Source of the DNA: Lutjanus erythropterus
Lineage: Eukaryota > Chordata > Actinopteri > Lutjaniformes > Lutjanidae
Direction of reading: 5' to 3'
Assembly: GCA_020091685.1 (NCBI GenBank)
Contig: CM034608.1
Span: 3,343,590 to 3,407,589 of the forward strand
DNA: 64,000 bases
The stretch's first letter is position 1. Each line of letters starts with the position of its first letter. This document shows, piece by piece, positions 36,521-49,900 of this stretch. Under the pieces are notes generated by a model, which had not been told where the DNA came from, made no database searches, and worked only from the letters and a program-made list of their open reading frames with translations. The translations under genes were made by a program, and so were the position numbers.

Positions 36521-37930
36521 ACAAAGCAGCCAACCTGCATCTGCCCTGTGGACCCTTAAGAGCCACACTAAGGACTGTCATTATAACTATAAATATAGCA
36601 TTTTAAAAATAGCTCTAACTGAAGTGGATAGTGTAGTCCAGACTGTGACTTTGAAGTATGGACTCCATCCACTTGAGTTAAATCGATTTCAGGACTATGT
36701 TTTTTATAGTTTATAATTATAGTACTCTGTGATGTACTTGACTGCATGACCAGCAGCATATTTTTAATGTCATCTCCCTTTTTTGTTAACTTAAATCAGT
36801 CAGTCAATCAATATATCATGGTTTAAGCCTCATTTAGCTCATAGTTTTGACTTCATGGCACATTTACTGTTTGTCAGCGCTCTTATCAAACCTGTTTGGA
36901 ACAGCAGGCGACTGTTTTCAGCAAACAAGCTCTGATAAAGCCACACCCAGCACCAAACAGCAGACAGAAGAGGGACCCCTGAATCAGTGTCCACCCTCAC
37001 AGAGTCACTGTTTCTGGTAGGTGTGTGAGGGCTTAGGCCTGTCCCACTCTCAAACTGCTATGACCATGAAGGCTGTCTCACAGACCTTTAGAGCCCTTTA
37101 TGCACACTTGCCACAAGTCAGCATTTCTGCAGACTTTGTCTGAGCAAATTAACAACAAGCCTTTTGACATTAAATACAGGATTACCAGGGCAACCTCCAG
37201 ATGTGTTTTTTAAAAGTCTGTAGATGACAGTGCTTTTCATTATTTTCATTGTTTTAAGTGCATTTTTTTCTATTCACAAACACAAATGTATTAAATCACT
37301 AAGATTTCACCTTTTTTTTTTCTTGAACTGAAATCTTAACCACTCGGTTTTTAACTAAAGTGCTAAGCTTTCATAACATCAGAACACTTTTCCCTGAAAC
37401 CCCCGACTGAGTATATTTGGTTGTGTGTATGCCTCTTTTTTTTTTATCTTTATGTAATTCTTCATACGTATTTGTGTAATTTGTGTCACTTTGATGTGTC
37501 ACAAAGTGCTGTTCCTTTCCTCTTTATATCATTGCTAAAAAGGCAGATATTTTTCTCAGGAGTTGTTGAAGTCCAAACCAGAGCTAAAAGAAGAGTGAAT
37601 ACTGGACTTCCATTGATCAGGCAGCCAGAAACAAAACTCCAGTGAGATTATAATGTTGCTCTGCTGAATATGGAATTACTGAAGGCTGCTGCTTGCTAAC
37701 ATGTTAGCCACAACAACTTAACATTGATAATATGACGGACAGACAAACTGTTTTTGTGTTCCTTTGCTCCTAGAGGCCAAGAACAATCAATGAATGCAAC
37801 TTTAGATAGAACTTTAAGTGGCATTTTAATGTAATATGACTTTATAACAGGTTGGTGAGTTTGTATCACCTCATGAAATAGATGACATGCTGTGTTTATC
37901 AGGTTCTGCAATAATCTCCATCAACTAACT
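36521..37930. other. Intergenic, 3' to wdr91; nothing recognised
   Basis: No coding frame with protein character, no RNA gene and no clear transposon were seen. Confidence 0.4.
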
Positions 37931-37937
37931 GAATCAG

Positions 37938-37943
37938 TTTATT
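37938..37943 (-). terminator. wdr91 poly(A) signal AATAAA
   Basis: AATAAA on the minus strand, 40 bases after the wdr91 stop codon. Confidence 0.7.
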
Positions 37944-37982
37944 ATAAACTGATCTCTCAGGTGTCCTCTGTCAGGTCCTCAC

Positions 37983-40900
37983 TCAGGACTTCTGAGCCAG
38001 GAGCGTGCTCAGTTTGATCTTCCCGTCCATGGAGGCGGTCAGGCAGGTGCCGCAGTCCACCGCCGAGCACCAGTCGACTGTCACCACCGGCGCTTTGTGC
38101 CCACCCAGTGACAGCACGCTCTCCAGAGCTGGCTCCCCATTGGTCAGCTGGGAGAGGGGGGAGGTCAGAGGGGGACATGTTAGCAAATCAAAATATAAAG
38201 CATGATGTAAATGAAAATATTAATTTTGATCCAGCAAGGGCACAGCAGTGTATTGCTGTCCCTACAGAAAACAGAAAAAACAGACCACCATCCTGCTAAA
38301 ACATGAAAGGTTTGTTATGACAATGTCTTACAATGTTATCACAAAATAACATTGTACAAAATTATCAGCTCATCATGAAAAGTTTTCTATAACAGGAAAC
38401 TTTTTTTATAACAAGATAAATAGTATATTGTTATAACGAGAAAGGTTTCTTGTTATAACAATGTTATCAGGTTATAAACATGAACTATTTTATATTAAAG
38501 CAAAATTAATATATTGATAGACGAGGAAAGTTCTGTTTTTCTTCTTCATGCAGCAATACACTTCTGTACAAAACAACCCTACCAGTATATATCATTATGT
38601 CTATATAACACTAAAAATTGATTACAAAATCATACAAAAAGAAAATTACAATAAGTAATAAAAATCAGGATTAATTAAAACACCATACAAATAAAATTTA
38701 AAGCTAAAGAAAACAGTAACGTAGCACAATTAAGAGAAAAAATAAATACAAAACACGTGCAAATTTTAAAGATCATTTCAAGAGGTTAAGATGTATTCAA
38801 GAGAACGTTAAGTTTGACCAGAGCAGCTGAGTGTGGACACGTGAGGATGAAGGTGAAGATGAAGGTGTATTTACTCTGTATATGAGTCCTCCAGTGCCGG
38901 AGCAGGTCAGGACGTGTTGTCCTTCAGAGTCAAAGGCAAAGAGTCGACCCCTGGCAACCTGAACCTGAACACACATTTAGACATGACAATGTCTTTACAT
39001 TCATTCTTTTATCTAATGTTCCATCAGCAGGATTCATTTTCCTGAGACCTAATTGATTACAATTGTGATGTCATTATGGTGTTCTAGTATTAGTAAAAAA
39101 GAAAAAGAAATTAAAACTTAATGTAAATATTTAAACCATTTTATAAGAGTACAGCTGCACTGCTGACCTGTTTGTATCCGCTGTACCCTGACAGGACGAA
39201 GGGTCCGGTGGCGTCCTGAGGTAAAGCCTGCTCCGACTGCTTCACTCCACACCGATGGATGTTCCACTGGATAAACTGAACACACACACATTTTTATACT
39301 CAACTCAAAACTGTTATGACGATTTCCTTTCAGGTTTTGAAAAGTCCCTGATTGAAAAGACATGTTTAAGCATGTAGTCATTCTGTCACTGTGACAGTTT
39401 TCCCACAAAAACACACACACACACCTTGCCGTCCGCTCCGATGCTGAAGACGGTGTTTTCATCGTAGCTGAACTCCACGCTGTAAACTTCTCCGTCATGA
39501 GCTCTCCAGCTCATAGCGCTCTCATACCGCTGCATATCTACAGCAGAAGATTCACAGTACAGTGGGTTCACTCACTAATGCGTACATGTTTGTGAGTGAC
39601 TTTTTTTTTTTTAGGATTTTTGACTGTTGGTCATAAATATCATATTTTTAAAGAGGTCACTTTAAGATCTTGGAGCAATTAAGGTCATCTGTTGTTATTT
39701 CTAAGCTTCTGCAGTGTACATGATCTTAAATATTCAACACAGAAATCTAAAATGAAATAATCATAAGTTGCAACATTAAATCAAGCCACAGTCCCATAAG
39801 TAATTATATTTTAGATAACTATAATAGCCCCTAGTCAGCATTGTATTCTCACTAGTCAGAATGGTAATTAAAGATATCCAATACAACTTTCTTACTAGTA
39901 GAAAATGTTTTAAAGATATCTGATATGAGATATCTAACTTTGACTGTACTAGTCAAAACTAAATTTAAGACATCTAAAAACCCTTGCAAAAGTACAAGTG
40001 ACCATTTTAATAATTCATTTAGTAGCTAGACTGAATATGTATTGCAGATTCCTGTAATTCAACATTTCAGATCATCAAAACGTCAGTCTTCCTGAGACAA
40101 ATGATGCAACTTTTGCGATTTATCTGTGCTGGGCTTTTAATTTCTGATATCCACAATTACATTTCTGATATCCAGAATGAACAATCTGAATATTTGCAAT
40201 AGCATTTTTACTAAGAGAAACTCCCCCTACCATCTACTTATTTACTAGAGATAGTTTTATTTTCAGATATCCAAAATGAAAACGCATTCCATACATACCC
40301 AATGAAAATCTGAATGTCCAAAACTACATTGTGACCAGTTAAAATGTCATTACGAGTATCAGCAATTGCAATAAAAGTTAATAAACACTGACCGAACAGT
40401 CTGATGACTCCATCAGCGGCTCCCGTCACCAGCAGGTTTCCATTGTGGTTGAAGGCTGTGCAGTTAATGGCTACTGGATCAGGTTCTAAAGAGAACTGGA
40501 GCTAAGAGACAGAGACATACAGAAACGCAAATTATACAAATCGGTGGCGTCCTCTTAAACTGCTGGCATACAGCTTGTAACTGAATAACTATGACAGACA
40601 TGGCTGGTTAATTACCTGTTGTTTGACAGTCTTGGTGTCCCAGAGCAGCAGCTGTCCAGACACCGGGATGGGAAGTCGAGGGACAGAATCACAGCTGCCA
40701 GATCGGCTGAGAGCTGCAGCTGAACAGACGAACGACGAACCGCTGGGACTGCAGGCTAAAGACAAAATACTGAGACACACAGGAGGGACAGATTATCAGA
40801 ATATGTACATCAACAACAGATATTCACTGCTACAGGACTGAGTTCTTCTTCTTCTGTTTTGTTAAGTAATAGTTCCAACATGAAACCCTCTAAAACCACA

Positions 40901-43900
40901 AACTGATAATACAAGCTAGCCTTTCCTGTTTACTGAAATGTTTTGACAGGATTACCATTAAATTTGACTCAGACATTCATGTTCCCCACAGGATGAACTG
41001 AAATCACTTTGGTAACAGCTCACTCACTGTCAGAATAAATCAGAAGAGTATTTCCCAAAATGTTGTTCTTGTATTATCAGCTGACGGTTTCCAACATTAC
41101 ATCCTAGCATTACATTGTGTTCTACACAGAGTGCAGTTACATAATACAGTCAGACACACAGGCTTACCGTGGATGAGTCTCGTCGATGTTCATCTCATAG
41201 AGATTCTTCTTGGCGTCCGTGTCATACAGCCGCACAGTGCCAACACCGCTGCCTAGCAACAACTGACCACACACAAAAACATCTTTTTGTCATCTTTTCA
41301 CTGACTTACAGTAATTCCATGTTTCAATAAATGCCTAACCCTAAACGTAAAATAACCTCAAAACACAAGTCTTATTTAGTGTTTTAACTTGTGGGGACCT
41401 ACCTTTGTCCCATTATAGGACTTGAATCCACACTGTCTCTGTGTGACAGATTTTTATCCCCACAGGTAGATTTTTTAGAGTGTCACATACAGGCTGGTTT
41501 TGCCTTTGTCAAATACACAACTTTTATTAGAAGCAACTTCCACAGGGCCACTATGGAAAAATGCTACATTTTAATGTTTTTATCCAGAGATGGGGGTAAG
41601 TCATTGCTTTGCAAGTCGCAAGTAAGTCTCAAGTCTTTGCACTTAAGTCCCAAGTCAAGAGTGACAGTCCCAAGTCTAGTCCTAAACTTCGATGTAACAG
41701 TGGGTCTCCAGACTTATTGGTTTACAAATATTAAGCTAATGTTAGCGAAGCATTAGCTTGCTAACTATGTTGATATTAGCCTCATCTTACCGTTCTTTGT
41801 TCAACTTGAAAATGTCAAATGAAGTTGGACGTTGTTGCGTCTCAGTCTGTAACTTTTGACCTGCAAGTTTTTCATACTGCAATTTATTTCCTGCTGACCA
41901 CCTCACAGTTTTTGTACACGAACAAAATTTTAATTTGTTTAATTTTTTCCAACTGGAGCTCAGTAACATAACAATGGTTCTTCATGGTTCTCTCCTACAA
42001 TTTGCTTGGATGCTGTCTGACTGGTTCAAACAAAGTGGATCTGGGGAATTAGGTGTTGACTTGCCGAGCTGATTCAGGAAATGAAGGGAAATTGATTGCT
42101 TTGTGGACTCACACTTTTTAGATAACAGACATTTTCATCTTTGACTTTGAGGGAAGGCATCAGGTATTTTGGGGGTCAAGTCCAAGTGAAGTCATGAGTC
42201 CTTTTTGATATTGTCATGTAAAGTCAGGTCACATGACTGAAGTCCACAGCTGTTTTTATCCCATTTCATGTGTCAATTTTATGCACAACTTCTTGTTTAT
42301 ATTACATGTATTCACAATCTTATTTTTTTTTGTTCTTCCTCTTTCTGGACTTGCATGCCCACATGCAATGCTGTATTGCATGTGTATTGTTTGTCTTGCC
42401 TTTTCTTCTTTGTAGTTTTGTGTATATTTGGATAGATGTTTTATGTGAATAGCTTAAAGACTGAATATAACCATTTATTTCATGAACTGTTGACTGTGTC
42501 ACAGAATTACTGTGGCACGGCAGTTTATTAATGACTGGATGGAATCATGTAGTAATGTAGTCAAGTATTAATAGAAAGCTGATCAATGCTGTTCACATGT
42601 GTACAATCAGTTCATGTGCAGTCTCGTTCATACCAGTCTGTCGGGTTTGGTGGCCCACTCCAAAGACAGCAGAGGAGACTTTGACATGATGGTGGCTTTG
42701 GTCTGCATGATGGGGTTGAACGACCACACCTGAGGAAGAGGAGGACAAGGAGGAGGATGGCTTTATTATATGTTTCAATTATTAAGCTCAGTAATAACAT
42801 TATGAATGTTTTTTGGCCTATTTATTTTCATACAACCCCAAAAGACAAATGAGAGAGATTCACCTTGATGACCCCATCTACATCCAAACTGGCAACCCGG
42901 CGACCGGAACAGTCAACCCTGGAAAACAGAGGAAGGATGGATGGATGAGAAAAGAAGATGGCGCTCAATCTGTTACCAAACAGGTTCATAGATGTCCATC
43001 TTTAGTCCCCACCCCAGTGTGAACAGTTAAACTGAGGTACTGAAGGCAGACCTGCAGTGCATTATGGAGGAGTGATGCTCTCCGTACTCCTCCTGGCTGA
43101 GTTTGATGAAGGGCTGTTCTGCTGACAGACCTCCTCCCTCTGCTGCTCCTCCTCCGGAGCTCCTGCTATTTGAGGAGGTGGAGTCAGGAACGTCGCTGGT
43201 GGTCTCTACAGGAGGTTCGACCTCCCCTACCTCTCCCTTCTTCTCTGGTGTCTGAAGGCAACACATGGAAGGATGTTATCAGTGTAAAAGAAATCAGTTT
43301 CCACTGCGAGTGAACAACAACCATGTTCATTTGATTGGAATAGCTGTAAACCAAACCAAAACATTTACAGTTGTATTTGTGCATCTTTGTGAAAGGTGGT
43401 GCTGGAAGCTTGGTGTTGCAGTGACTGCTTGTGGGTCATCTTAAGAGCTATTGTGGCTGGCAAGCTAACTAGCAGCATGCCAACTAGCTGGGAACATGCT
43501 GGCACTGGCCAACCAAAACTGCTTGCCAACTTAGCTGGCTTGCTACCAATTAGCTAATTATCTGCTAGCAAGTTGACTAATCAGTCACAATCAGAAAATA
43601 AGTTAAAACACTTTATTTAAGGAAATGTATTTTGTAGCATGGACCCCAAGAATTGAATTCACTACACTTAGCTGCTGTTTGCCCACAACTTGAGAGAGCT
43701 AGGCTGGGCGTTTCCTCCTGCCACCAGTCTTTATGCTAAGCTAAGTTAATCACCTCCAGCTCTACTTATGTAGTCTAAAGACATGAAAGAAAGAAGCTTT
43801 TCTGTTAACAATAGGCAATTACATAGGCAATTGTTCATCTTCCCAAGCTAGTCTCTTCTGCGGGGTCCCACAAGGTTGCATCCTAGGTCCCATTTTTTTT

Positions 43901-46900
43901 CTCTAAGCACATGCTTTCCCCTGGCCAATTCACACAAATTAAAATTTCAACATTTACTTCCACTGTTATGCCAACAACATGCAACTTTATCTACCCCTGA
44001 AACTAATGACTGGACCAGTCTAATCAGTTTCATTAACTGTCTTTTGGATATAAAGTGTTGGGTTGCACAAAACTTACTACAGCAGAATAAAGACAAGTTG
44101 TCTTTATGCTAAGACTACTTGGATTACTGCAACTCCCTGTTTACTGCGGTTTAATCAATCATCCTTGTCCTGCATGCATCTGCTCCAGAACACTGCAGCC
44201 AGGTTCCTGACAGGTACCCAGAGGTGTGATCATATTACCCCTGTTCTGGCCCCTCCACCGGTTGTCAGTACACTTCAGAATTGATTTTAAGGTTCTCATG
44301 TTTGTCTATAAAGCCATCAATGGATAGGCCATTGCTGTTGCAGCCCCTAATTTTGGAGCAGCATCCCCTTCCTATAAGATTTGCCCCTCTATTGACTCTT
44401 AAGTCTGTGCTCAAATTTTACTTTTACTCATTGTATTCATGATTATGTCCATTAGCTACCTGCGCTGGTCTGTAGAGCACTTTGGTTAACATGGGTTGCT
44501 TTTAAATGTGCTTTGTAAATATATTTGACTTGACTTGAAGGTGGTATTCTTTTACACTCTGCAAAAAAAAGGATTTACTTACTTCCCAAAATATTCCTTT
44601 AACAAAACTGACAGAAGAAGAAACCAGATTTTGTAGCACCCCTCAGGTACCTGTGATGGTGGCTTGGAGAAAAGCTCTTTCCTCTCTTTCTCATGATCTT
44701 GGATTCTCTTGTGTCTGGAATGCGTCCCCTGGTTTGCGGGCTGGTTTGTTGACTGACTTGTTGACTGTTGGGACTGGGAGCTCGCAGATTCGCTCGTTGA
44801 TGCCTGGCTGGAAACTGGCTTCACCTCCTTAGGTTGGACTGCCTCTTTTGACTTTGCAGGCTAGAAAAGACAAATGCATTTTTGGATGCAGAAGATGATC
44901 ACAGGTCAGAACTATCAGTCACTCACAATGTTGAGGACATCCAGTAAGATTATGGCCACAACCTGTGGAAAAGTACTTCACAAACCTTACAGCTTCACAA
45001 ACCTGTATCACACCCTCTGAGGGCAAAGGGGTGTGGCATTGGTGATAATCTGGCGGAGTGAAACACCTGTCAATCAAGGCAATCATATCCAATCAGACCA
45101 ACCAATTGGAGATGGTCAGTTCAGTACCAAGCTCAGAACCCATCACCTATTGTCTGATGACAGTTTAGCCTCTGGAGGCAATGGCCAATGTCTCAAGGAT
45201 TCTGGTGTAGCCGGTGGACATCTGGATATCAGATATTTGGTCCAGGACTTCCTCTGCCATCCACCAGTCATTGTTTGCAGTCCAATTAGCAATTGAGATA
45301 TAACAATCTCAAATGTGATTGGTCAAATACTACTTGGACTACTAACAGAAACTAGAACACTTTAAGACCAAATTCTCGTCCTCTGCCTACAGATTCTACA
45401 TCCATATGCAGACATCTGTTTATATAGTGATTGCTTCAGGACTTCTTTTCCAATCTGATTTAAGGTTTGGAGTTTCATTCCTCTGTATGATCTTCTTGAT
45501 TGGATGTTTATTTTCAAAGCAGAATAAGAAAGCAGTTGATGTCTTGGGAGCTGAACTTGTAGGAGCACAGAGAAGTTGCAGGTTTTTTCAATCACTTCAA
45601 TACGGTCAGTATTTTCTTGGAGTAGCCACTAATGGACAGTAGAGGAACTACAGGTGAACTCGCCTCAGCTCTGTGGCTGCTGATTGGCCACAACACCTGA
45701 AAAATATTTCTTCATGCATCCAACCAAGTGTGGAGTCAAAGTCATTTGGTTTTTAAATTCAGCAGCCGTGACCTGCTGTCAAGAAAATTCAATTTCCTGT
45801 TTTTAATCCCACTAACATTTTAAACTTTTAAACACCTGCTCAGCACTCACCAGATTGGTTGGCAGGTCCTTCCTGCCCACTGCTACCTGGCTTGGCGAGG
45901 ACCCGGCGGTGTATTGAGGTGGTTTCCCCGGAGTGCGTCTGCCCTGTGGTAGGAATGTAGAGAAGAAGTTTCTGGAAGGAGCGGTGGTGGTGCTGACAGC
46001 GCGCTGGCTCGACACCAAGTCCCTACGAGAGCAGAGATGGAAAGAGATTAAAGTGAGGAAGTTGAACAACAAAGCCGTGAATTAGTACAAAATGATTTCA
46101 AGCTGTCAAGTCAAGACTTGTTGGTATGAAAAGACTGACTGATATTAACAGAAGGAAACCTTGTCTGTGTTCTTTCCATTAACACTTCTTCTCATTTTTG
46201 AGCAATCCTACAAGTCAATGAGGTAAAGCACCCAGAGGCCAACAGTAGAACAGAAATATAAATACAACAACAAAGGTGTGATGTTCCCTTTGTACTATAA
46301 GACAGGTAGGCTGGAATGCCTTTGTGACCATCCTCAGAAGACTTAAACATCAAGAAATATTAGCATCTGTTTGTGTGAGTGATGAAGACTTTCGATGGCA
46401 CATTTGCCCATGTTTTACTGTTGCCTACATCTTAGGCAGAAAACCAGCTGTTGTGCATTTCATTGAAATTACCCAGGATTCCATCCAAATGTAGAGCAAA
46501 TTTAAACCAAATTTCTAGAAAATCTGCAACAGAAAATCCACTACCATGATAGGAATATTAGGAGTGAGGCATGTCGAGATGAACAGCTGGGGGCGTTAAT
46601 TCTCCAGTGGGGAGCCATTATACCATTGCAGATGAAGAGGCCGCAACAACGTGAACAGAGTTTCCGTTAACTGCCATTTTTTACCAGGAAAATCTGTTGT
46701 AGTCCAACATATTTAAATCTCTCCATTCATAATGTCCAGTGAAAGAGATGCCATCGCTGTAATGACAGCAGTCCAGTTATGGAGGCTTGATTTTCCTAAT
46801 AGCTTGTTAAGTTCTAATCAGAAATTTCAGAAAAAACGATCCAGAGTGGTCAAAATGTTTCACAGCACTAAATCACACATCACCAACTATGTCACTGATT

Positions 46901-49900
46901 TTGATGAAAGTGGATCATAATTTAAATGTTCCCTGGTTTTACCTCTGATGTCCTCCAGCTGCAATGTCTCAGCTTGTGGTGATTTGCAAAGTTAAGTGGT
47001 GGACAGATAGCATTACTTGCTGCTAAATTAACCGCTAGCTTAACTGGTGCTAACTGCCTTCAGCTAGGTTTTTGTCTGCCGCCATTTTTCGTCTCTTCTG
47101 TGCACCAAAAGTGTTGGTGGTCATTTTAGCTACGTTGTGCATGAACATCATAGTTTATTCGCCAAGTCTGTTTCAATTATTCTCAGTCTCATTTTGCTTT
47201 TATCTTACACTGACTTTTCTACATCAGCCAAGTGCAAAAAAAAGTTTTCTGGGGTTCCATCAAACCATTTGAATGTGCAAATTTAAGGAAACACACTTAA
47301 TGATATTATCTTTCTACTGATCACTGTTAAAGGACCAGTGTGTAGGGTTTATCGGCATCTAGTGGTGAGGTTACAGACCAATTCACCTCACTCTCCCCTT
47401 CCAAGCATGTAACTGTGAAACGCCAAAGACCTTATCTAGAACCAGTGTTTGGTGTGTCTGTGCGGCACTACTGTAGACAGATTGTGGTGCAACATGGTGG
47501 CCTCTGTGGAAGGGGACCTGCACCTTCTGTAGATATAAAAAACAAAACATAAATTTCATCTGTCACAGTTCACACAAAACTAGTTGGTAACCTACTGTTG
47601 GCTAACACGCAAACCAGCCAGGAACATCTATTGCAAGTCACTCAAAGTTGCGAATTAACATAACAAATGTCTGTCAAAACAGCTTACAATTGGTCAGTGG
47701 TACAAATTCGTGCATCAAAGTTCAGCAAAATTTAACTCAATATGAAAGATTTACTTCGCCCTAATAAGCTTGTTGACTATTTGCTGTTTAAAATGCTGGT
47801 AAGACTGACTGTATTGTTTTCTAGCAGAGACAGATCTGTTTTTATATTTGAAACATAAAATAGATGAAAACACAAAAAACAAATATGTCAGAGGGGCAAG
47901 TGGAAAACGGCCATTGAGCCAACAAAAGACAAAGACGATGCCAAGCAACAATGAAGACAATGTGACACACAAATAGAACAATAAACATCCATGTTAATAG
48001 GGAGGCAGCCTGGTAGCTTTAAGGGTTTAATGCACCGACTAATGCCTCTGCTTTAAAACTGGCCAGTGACTTTTATTACATGTTGTTCCTCATTTCTCTT
48101 TCCCCTCATTTTCTGCCATCTCTATCTTGCTGATCCTAATAAAAGCAGAACAAACTCTGTGTTGGTTTTGTTTTTTATCCCTTGCTGCAGTGATATGTAT
48201 CAGATATGTATTTGTTACTGTAAATAGCTGTAGTTTTTAAAATGTTTTTTATAATGTGTTAAACCTCGGATGTCAAATTTTATACAGTTGTGGTGTCTCT
48301 AATGCAGCTGGCCGCACAGCTGTTGTCAGAGCCTGTGACACATCGTGGTCCATTGGACAGGGTCAACAGGTAAACAGGTATCACTTACCTCAGCGATGTG
48401 TTCGATGTTATTGGCCAAAATAACTCATCATCTAAGCACCCCATGGAAGCAGGTTCCTGCCTTAAGTACTTTTCTGTCTTATTTATATATATCAAAAATA
48501 CATAGTTTATGGCAAAGTGTCTATTATATTCTTACATACAGTATACACCGTGTAAACAGTGGAATTCGTGTCGACTGCAGACGGAAAGACCTCTTGCGTT
48601 GGTGAGTTTTTCCTCTGAAACATTTCCAATCATGACTTCTTAGGATATTTTGAGGGCTTCTTTGAAGAACAATCTGCAAATGTTACCACTAGGGGTCATT
48701 ATCTGCATGCACAGTATTAACTGTTATGCTGATGACATGCAACTCTATATATAGGTGGTAATTCTGCTGACGCTTTATATTCTACCACATACACAATGTT
48801 GCACTGGCTGACAGGCATTTCAGAAGAAACATGCAAATAAAAGATAAATAATAAATAAAAATTATTTGTAGCATGCAAATTAAAGTGCAGAGAACAATGA
48901 TGCAGACATAACCTGGTATCCTCGTCCACTCTGATATTCTGCCATGCTAGAAAACTATAACTTAAGTCCTAGTAGGATCAGAGTGTAAAGTAACAGAAAG
49001 CTGGAAATTCAGAGATGCACAAAATTAACTTCATTTATCACTTATCAGAACTGTAACTGCCATAACTTAACTGTAACTGACCTGACCTGCACAGCTGTTC
49101 TGTCCATTGGAAATAATGTCCTTGCTTTGTACAGTGTCAAACTAGCGCTGTTTTTAAGATATTAAGATTCTAGGACTTGCCAATAATATCTTTTGTCTTT
49201 AGATAACATTAGGAAGCTCATCCAGTCCAGTTTTTACCATTTGAGAAATAGCGTCATGATTGGGTCACTTTGACTTTCAAAGATGCATTAATTGTCAATA
49301 CACTCATTTGTTTCTTCAGGACTAGTTGGCTGCCAACAGATTTAAACCAGTGAGCACTCAATCAACATGCTCCAACTCGTAAAGAATGCGGCTGCTAGAC
49401 TTTTAACTATAGCTGCAAAAGGAGAACATAATATTTTTAGCATCACTACACTCATTATCCATTTGTTACTGTATTGAGATTTTAAGATTTTAATTGAAGA
49501 GTTTACTGCTCTTCACAGCCAGGCTTCAGACTGTATCTCAGAGTTATTCCCCCGCAGAAAAGAACTTCCTGGCTGTGTGATGAACCACAATATTTTTGCT
49601 GTTGTTTATGAATTTATTTGTATTGTGTATTATAGATAATATTTGGATGCATTTTTTTTTTAATTTGGCTGGAAAACATCAAACCAATCTGGCAACACTG
49701 TCCAAGTTAACTAGCCACACGGCTACCGGAGCTTACTAACTAACAGCACCACAGTAAGCAGTTTCATAACTACTTAAACAACAAGTAAAGTCCATCAGGA
49801 ACAGTCACGTCAGTCCTGTATTCCCTGTCAGTCTCAGTGGAGTAATTCGGTCCCAGTCTGGCCATGTTCACTACGAGGCTGTTGAGCATAGTTTGGTTGC

